From Vicinamibacterales bacterium (GTDB taxonomy: Bacteria > Acidobacteriota > Vicinamibacteria > Vicinamibacterales > 2-12-FULL-66-21): a DNA stretch of 64,000 bases. The notes beneath the pieces were generated by a model. The model was given only the letters and a program-made list of their open reading frames with translations. It was not told the origin of the DNA and did no database searches. The DNA is taken from contig DASSPH010000042.1 of the NCBI GenBank assembly GCA_035699745.1, forward strand, positions 1 to 64,000. The letters are read 5' to 3'. The position numbers were made by a program, and so were the translations under genes. Positions 59,804 to 64,000 of this stretch are shown here, piece after piece (the stretch's first letter is position 1; each line of letters begins with the position of its first letter).

Positions 59804-61354
59804 GGGCGGCGTCGAGGCCGGCGGCCGCCGGTGACGCGTCGCCTGTTCGTACGCGTAGGCGAGCTTGATCAGCGTCGTTTCGCTCCACGCGCGGCCGAAG
59901 AAGGTGATGCCGGCCGGCAGCGTGCCGCGGGTGTATCCCATCGGCACGTTGATCGACGGCCAGCCCGTCGTCGGCGAGAACACCTGGCTGTTGTCGCCGT
60001 GCGGCGTGTTCAGATCGCCGATCAGTCTGGGCGGATTGCTCCAGGTCGGATACACGAACGCATCCAGCTTGTTCGTCTCCATCGTTTTCGCCACCGCCGC
60101 GCGGAAGGCGTCGCGGTATTCCGATTCGGCCCTGCACGCCGGCGTCTCGGGGCCGTTCGCCGCTCCTTCCTCGGCGGAGCGCAGCCGCACTTCCACAGAC
60201 GGATGGAACCGCCGCGAGCGGATGATTTCCTCCAGCGTCTTGACCGGAGCGCGATCGCCGTGGCCGGCGAGATAGCGATTGATGTCGTACTTGAATCCGC
60301 CGCACGAGCCCGCCCCCTGCTGCCGTCGCACCTCGCCGAGCTCGACACGCGCGGGGTCGACGATCGTTGCTCCGGCCCGCTCGAGATCGCCGACGGCGGC
60401 CATGAACACGTCGACGACCTCGGGATCCGTCGTGTCGCGTTCGTAGGCCTGCCGCAGGATGCCGATGCGCGCCCCTTTCAGTCCCTCCCGCTGCAGCGAG
60501 GCGGCATAGTTCGGAATCGTGCGCCCCCGCGCCGCGGCGGTTGCCGGATCGTCCGGATCTTCCCCCGCGATCACCTGCAGCACGGCGACGGCGTCCGCCA
60601 GCGTGCGCGTCATCGGGCCGGCGATGTCGGCGAGCAGGTTGAGCGGCACCACACCGGCGCGGCTCGTCAGCCCCATCGTCGAACGGATGCCCGCCAGCGC
60701 CTGGTGTGCGGCGGGACCGCGAATCGAGTTGCCGGTGTCGCTGCCCAGGCCGATCGCGCCGAGGTTTGCCGCGACCGCGGCCGCCGTGCCGCCGCTCGAC
60801 CCCGCGGTGACGCGATCCAGCGCGTAGGGATTGCGCGAATAGCCAGGCAGAATCGAGTTCACCGTCTCGTACGGACTGAAGGCGAACTCCGCCATGTTGG
60901 ACTTGGCGAGGACGATGGCGCCTGCGTCCCTGATGCGCCTGACCTGGAACGCGTCTTTGGTGGAGACGAAGCCGCGCAGCGACAGCGATCCGGCGGCGCT
61001 CTGCAGCCCGATGGTCTCGAAGTTGTCCTTGACGATCGCGGGGATGCAGTGGAGCGGGCCGCTCAGCCCGCCCTGCGCGAACCGGCGGTCGAGATCGTCC
61101 GCGAGCTTCTGCGCGTCGGGGTTGATCACGACGAGCGCGTTGATCGCCGGCCCGTTCTTGTCGTAGGCGTGAATCCGGCGCAGGTAGGTGTCGACGAGCC
61201 CCCGGCAGGTCAGCCGCCCGGTCTTCATCGCCTCGTGAATCTGCGCGATGGTGGTTTCCTCGACACGGAACGGCGGGGCGGGTCCCTCGGCTCGCTGGCG
61301 GCCTTCGAGGTGACTCACGGCGGCGAGCAGCGCAAGACAGATGGCGTATCGCAT
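59795..61354 (-). CDS. Secreted amidase (amidase signature family)
   Basis: A 519-residue protein with signal peptide MRYAICLALLAAVSHLEGRQ. The triad is visible: Lys in CIPAIVKDNFETIG (109), cis-Ser in VTAGSSGGTAAAVAAN and nucleophile in GLGSDTGNSIRGPAAH, where Asn replaces the usual second Gly of DTGGSIR. The C-terminal tail LIKLAYAYEQATRHRRPP is like that of the amidase at 49647, so the two are probably paralogues. There is no low-complexity insert here. It has TATAAT 8 bases before the ATG and no Shine-Dalgarno sequence. Confidence 0.9.
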   Translation of the reverse strand: MRYAICLALLAAVSHLEGRQRAEGPAPPFRVEETTIAQIHEAMKTGRLTCRGLVDTYLRRIHAYDKNGPAINALVVINPDAQKLADDLDRRFAQGGLSGPLHCIPAIVKDNFETIGLQSAAGSLSLRGFVSTKDAFQVRRIRDAGAIVLAKSNMAEFAFSPYETVNSILPGYSRNPYALDRVTAGSSGGTAAAVAANLGAIGLGSDTGNSIRGPAAHQALAGIRSTMGLTSRAGVVPLNLLADIAGPMTRTLADAVAVLQVIAGEDPDDPATAAARGRTIPNYAASLQREGLKGARIGILRQAYERDTTDPEVVDVFMAAVGDLERAGATIVDPARVELGEVRRQQGAGSCGGFKYDINRYLAGHGDRAPVKTLEEIIRSRRFHPSVEVRLRSAEEGAANGPETPACRAESEYRDAFRAAVAKTMETNKLDAFVYPTWSNPPRLIGDLNTPHGDNSQVFSPTTGWPSINVPMGYTRGTLPAGITFFGRAWSETTLIKLAYAYEQATRHRRPPASTPPLR

Positions 61355-61362
61355 CGACGGGG

Positions 61363-61370
61363 ATTATAGT
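61363..61370. promoter_or_regulatory. Overlapping divergent -10 elements (amidase / recQ)
   Basis: In ATTATAGT, the minus strand reads TATAAT (61368-61363), 8 bases before the amidase ATG. The plus strand reads TATAGT (61365-61370), 15 bases before the recQ GTG. The boxes share 4 bp, so only one promoter can be occupied at a time. Confidence 0.55.
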
Positions 61371-61385
61371 GGTGCTGTTCTGCTC

Positions 61386-63236
61386 GTGACCCTCGACGCC
61401 GTTCTGTCCCGCTACTGGGGCTATACCTCCTTCCGTCCACTGCAGCGAGACGCCATGGATGCGATCCTCGGCGGCCGCGACTCGGTCGTGGTGCTGCCCA
61501 CCGGCGGCGGCAAGTCGCTCTGCTTTCAGGCGCCGGCGCTGGTCAAGGGAGACGCGCGCGCGGAGGGCGCAGGCCTGCCGCACGGTCCGGCGCTGGTCGT
61601 CTCGCCGCTGATCTCGCTGATGAAGGATCAGGTCGACACGCTGGTCGAGAACGGCATCGCGGCGGCGTGTTACAACAGCTCGCTCGCGGCGGACGAGAAG
61701 GCGTCGGTGGCCGCCGGCATTCGCGAAGGGCGCTACGCGCTGGTCTACGTCTCACCCGAGCGGCTGGCGGGCGAGGGCAGCGACGGCTTCGTCCAGATGC
61801 TCGGCAGCATCGCGTATATCGCCATCGACGAGGCGCACTGCATCAGCCAGTGGGGGCACGATTTCCGGCCCGAGTACCGGCAGCTCGGCGCGCTGCGCGC
61901 GCGATATCCGCGCGTCGCCCTGCATGCCTTCACCGCGACCGCGACGGCGCGCGTGCGGCGGGACATCGCCTCGCAGCTGGCGCTGCGCGATCCGGTGGAG
62001 CTCGTCGGATCGTTCGACCGCCCCAACCTGATCTACCGGGTGGTGCCGCGCGCCAGCCTGAAGCGGCAGGTGCAGGACGTGCTCGATCGCCACCGCGGCA
62101 ACGCCGGGATCGTGTACTGCACGTCGCGCCGGGAGGTGGACGCGCTGGCGGCGTGGCTGGCCTCCACCGGCGTGCGCGCCGTGCCGTATCACGCCGGGCT
62201 CGAGGACGGCGAACGGCACCGCAACCAGGATCGCTTCCTCAACGAAGACGCGGACGTGGTCGTCGCCACCGTCGCGTTCGGCATGGGGATCGATCGCTCG
62301 GACGTGCGCTTCGTGCTGCACGCCGGCGCGCCGCAGTCCCTGGAGCACTACCAGCAGGAGTCCGGCCGCGCCGGGCGCGACGGGCTCGCCGCCGAATGCG
62401 TGCTGGTCTACTCCGGCGCCGACTTCCTGAAGTGGCGCGTGATGCTCGAGCGCAACGGCGAGCTGACGGACGCGCGCCGCGCCCTGCTGCGCGACATGGA
62501 GCGCTACGCCTCCGGCGTCGGCTGCCGCCATCGGCATCTGGTGTCGTACTTCGGCGAGCGCTACGCGAAAGCGGACTGCGGTGCGTGCGATTACTGTCTC
62601 GGGGAGCTCGAGGCGGTGGCCGATGCGATTCCCACGGCGCGCAAGATCCTGTCGTGCGTTGCGCGTGTCGGGCAGCGCTTCGGCGCGGCCCACGTCGCCA
62701 ACGTGCTGTGCGGCTCGGAGAGCGAGCAGGTGACCCGGCGCGGGCATCAGGAGCTGAGCACGTTCGGTCTGCTGCGGGATGCCGCCGTGTCGGAGGTACG
62801 CGGATACATCGAGCAGTTGACCGCGGAAGGGCTGCTCCGGCAGATCGACGAGCCGTATCCGGTGCTGGCGCTGACCGATGCCGGGGTGGCGCTGCTCAAG
62901 GACGCCGCCGCCCTGCCCGGGCTCAGCCTGGCGCGCCAGCGCCGCGTCGTGAAGGACCGCGATCGCCGGCCGCTTCGGCCGCGGGCCGGCGGCGAGGCGG
63001 TCACCTACGCCGAACAGGAGCTGTTCGACCGCCTGCGTGCCGTCCGCCTGCGCATCGCGCGCGAGCGCGGCGTGCCGCCGTACGTGATCTTCCACGACAC
63101 CACGCTTCGCGAGCTGGCGCGGCTGAAACCCTCCACCGTCGAGGCGCTCAGCGGGGTCTACGGCATCGGCGCCCGCAAGGCGCAGCTGCTCGGCGAAGCG
63201 TTCGTCGACGACATCCGTGACTGGCTCGCAGCACAG

Positions 63237-63239
<3 letters not shown>
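61386..63239 (+). CDS. recQ: ATP-dependent DNA helicase RecQ
   Basis: A 617-residue helicase from GTG 61386 (VTLDAVLSRYWGYTSFRPLQ). Motif I VVLPTGGGKSLCFQAP (about 35-50), motif II YIAIDEAHCISQWGHDF (DEAH box), motif III LHAFTATAT, and motif VI ESGRAGRDG in the second RecA lobe. The zinc-binding RQC region has CRHRHLVSYFGERY then ADCGACDYCLGE. The winged helix and an HRDC domain (about 538-617) complete it (EQELFDRLRAVRLRIARERG). It unwinds recombination and repair intermediates. The TAG stop is part of the following heptamer array. It is divergent from the amidase. Confidence 0.94.
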
Positions 63240-63290
<51 letters not shown>

Positions 63291-63311
63291 CTATCCGCCC
63301 AGGGAGTATTG

Positions 63312-64000
63312 ATGAGAGTTTCAGCGTGCCGGTGGGCGTGTGTCGCGGCGGCGTGCGCGGGGTTGTCGTTCCCGCTCGCGGCGCAGGACCGCCTGAAGAC
63401 GATGCCCGGGTACGAGCAGTTCGAGAAGATGAGCCGCGAGATTCCCGGCTCGGTGAAGCTCGGCTCGCTTGCGGTGCAGTGGAAGGAGGACGGCTCCGCC
63501 TGCGAATATGCCTGGGACGGCAAGCGGTACCGCTACGACGTCGCCGCGAAGACGGCGACGATCATTGGCGATGCGCCCTCCGCCGCGGGCGGACGCGGCG
63601 GCGCCGGCTTCGGCGGCGCGCAGGGGGGGCGCGGCGGGCGCGGCGGCCAGGGGCAGCCGGCGCGCGGCCGCCAGTTCGAATCGGCGGAGGCGCCGGACAA
63701 GTCGCTGAAGGCGTTCTACAAGGATCGCAATCTGTGGGTGAGCGCGCCGGACGGCACCGGCGCGGTGCAGATCACCACTGACGGCAGCGAGAAGGACCGC
63801 ATCAAGTACGGCACGGCGAGCTGGGTGTACGGCGAGGAGCTGGCGCAGCGGACTGCGATGTGGTGGTCGCCCGACAGCCGCAGGATCGCCTACTACCGCT
63901 TCGACGAGAAGGCCGTCCCCGATTACTACCTGCAGACGAACCAGACGCAGGTCCAGGACACGCTCGACGTCGAGGCGTATCCGAAGCCGGGCAAGCCGAA
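63312..64000 (+). CDS. DPP IV-type S9 peptidase, N-terminal part (cut by window end)
   Basis: A partial gene from ATG 63312 (GGGAG 5 bases upstream) that runs past the window with 229 codons visible. Signal peptide MRVSACRWACVAAACAGLSF, cut near LAAQ. The N-terminal DPP IV beta-propeller follows: QFEKMSREIPGSVKLGSLAV, WKEDGSACEYAWDGKRYRYD, later KYGTASWVYGEELAQRTAMW and WSPDSRRIAYYRFDEKAVP, the typical DPP IV WVYxEE / WSPD pattern. An insert of about 25 residues rich in Gly/Arg/Gln (about 92-120) interrupts the first blades. The catalytic hydrolase domain would lie beyond the window. Confidence 0.85.
   Translation, partial: MRVSACRWACVAAACAGLSFPLAAQDRLKTMPGYEQFEKMSREIPGSVKLGSLAVQWKEDGSACEYAWDGKRYRYDVAAKTATIIGDAPSAAGGRGGAGFGGAQGGRGGRGGQGQPARGRQFESAEAPDKSLKAFYKDRNLWVSAPDGTGAVQITTDGSEKDRIKYGTASWVYGEELAQRTAMWWSPDSRRIAYYRFDEKAVPDYYLQTNQTQVQDTLDVEAYPKPGKP

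Overview
The window is high-GC, tightly packed bacterial DNA with 53 protein-coding genes or gene remnants on both strands and no rRNA, tRNA or CRISPR array that I could find. The content suggests an Acidobacteriota genome, probably class Vicinamibacteria (subdivision 6). The reasons are an ADOP-type (Acidobacterial duplicated orphan permease) MacB-like permease, a TIGR02999-type ECF sigma factor divergent from a Ser/Thr kinase, many secreted S9, M28 and M48 peptidases and amidases, and heptanucleotide arrays between genes. Without a marker RNA this placement is inference.

Layout. 1-5007: heptamer array, DUF4920 protein, Uup-type ABC-F ATPase, an orphan secreted protein, ECF sigma factor. 5042-7864: large membrane Ser/Thr kinase. 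7900-9527: the only stretch over 300 bases without a clearly intact gene; it holds fragments of a restriction endonuclease and an HNH nuclease around a nearly complete Nmad3-like reading frame, and looks like a decayed defence island. 9545-13000: GyrI-like protein, a SLOG-like protein coupled to a stand-alone LigD 3'-phosphoesterase, and a POT peptide transporter. 13013-17483: GH20 hexosaminidase, then a radical SAM gene whose annotated stop is very probably a selenocysteine codon (tail C-U-A-E-P), followed by an ATP-grasp gene. 17519-20520: YggX, KGG protein, OmpA-like porin, small membrane protein. 20588-27115: TamA/BamA-like and TamB pair for outer-membrane assembly. 27208-35635: molybdopterin oxidoreductase, YIP1, TonB, a TPR-CHAT protein with missing catalytic residues, NDH-2. 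35632-42611: DUF3810 metalloprotease, zinc ribbon, topoisomerase IB, DUF4097, S9 peptidase, VOC protein. 42643-43568: a REP-flanked RAYT transposase. 43573-51506: threonine dehydratase, PAS/zinc protein, orphan ABC ATPase, membrane spermidine-synthase-like protein, hydrolase, amidase. 51648-64000: ADOP permease, class C beta-lactamase-like hydrolase, M48 peptidase, phosphoesterase, PnuC, M28 peptidase, second amidase, RecQ, and the start of a DPP IV-type peptidase.

How it fits together. The secreted peptidases, amidases, GH20 enzyme and POT transporter fit a life spent degrading protein and amino-sugar polymers. TamA/TamB, OmpA, TonB and the ADOP permease are envelope functions. The most interesting points are the selenoprotein reading of the radical SAM gene with its ATP-grasp neighbour, the dyad-symmetric heptamer arrays that reach into start and stop codons, a terminator-like hairpin that contains the start of the TamA-like gene, and the degraded modification/restriction island.
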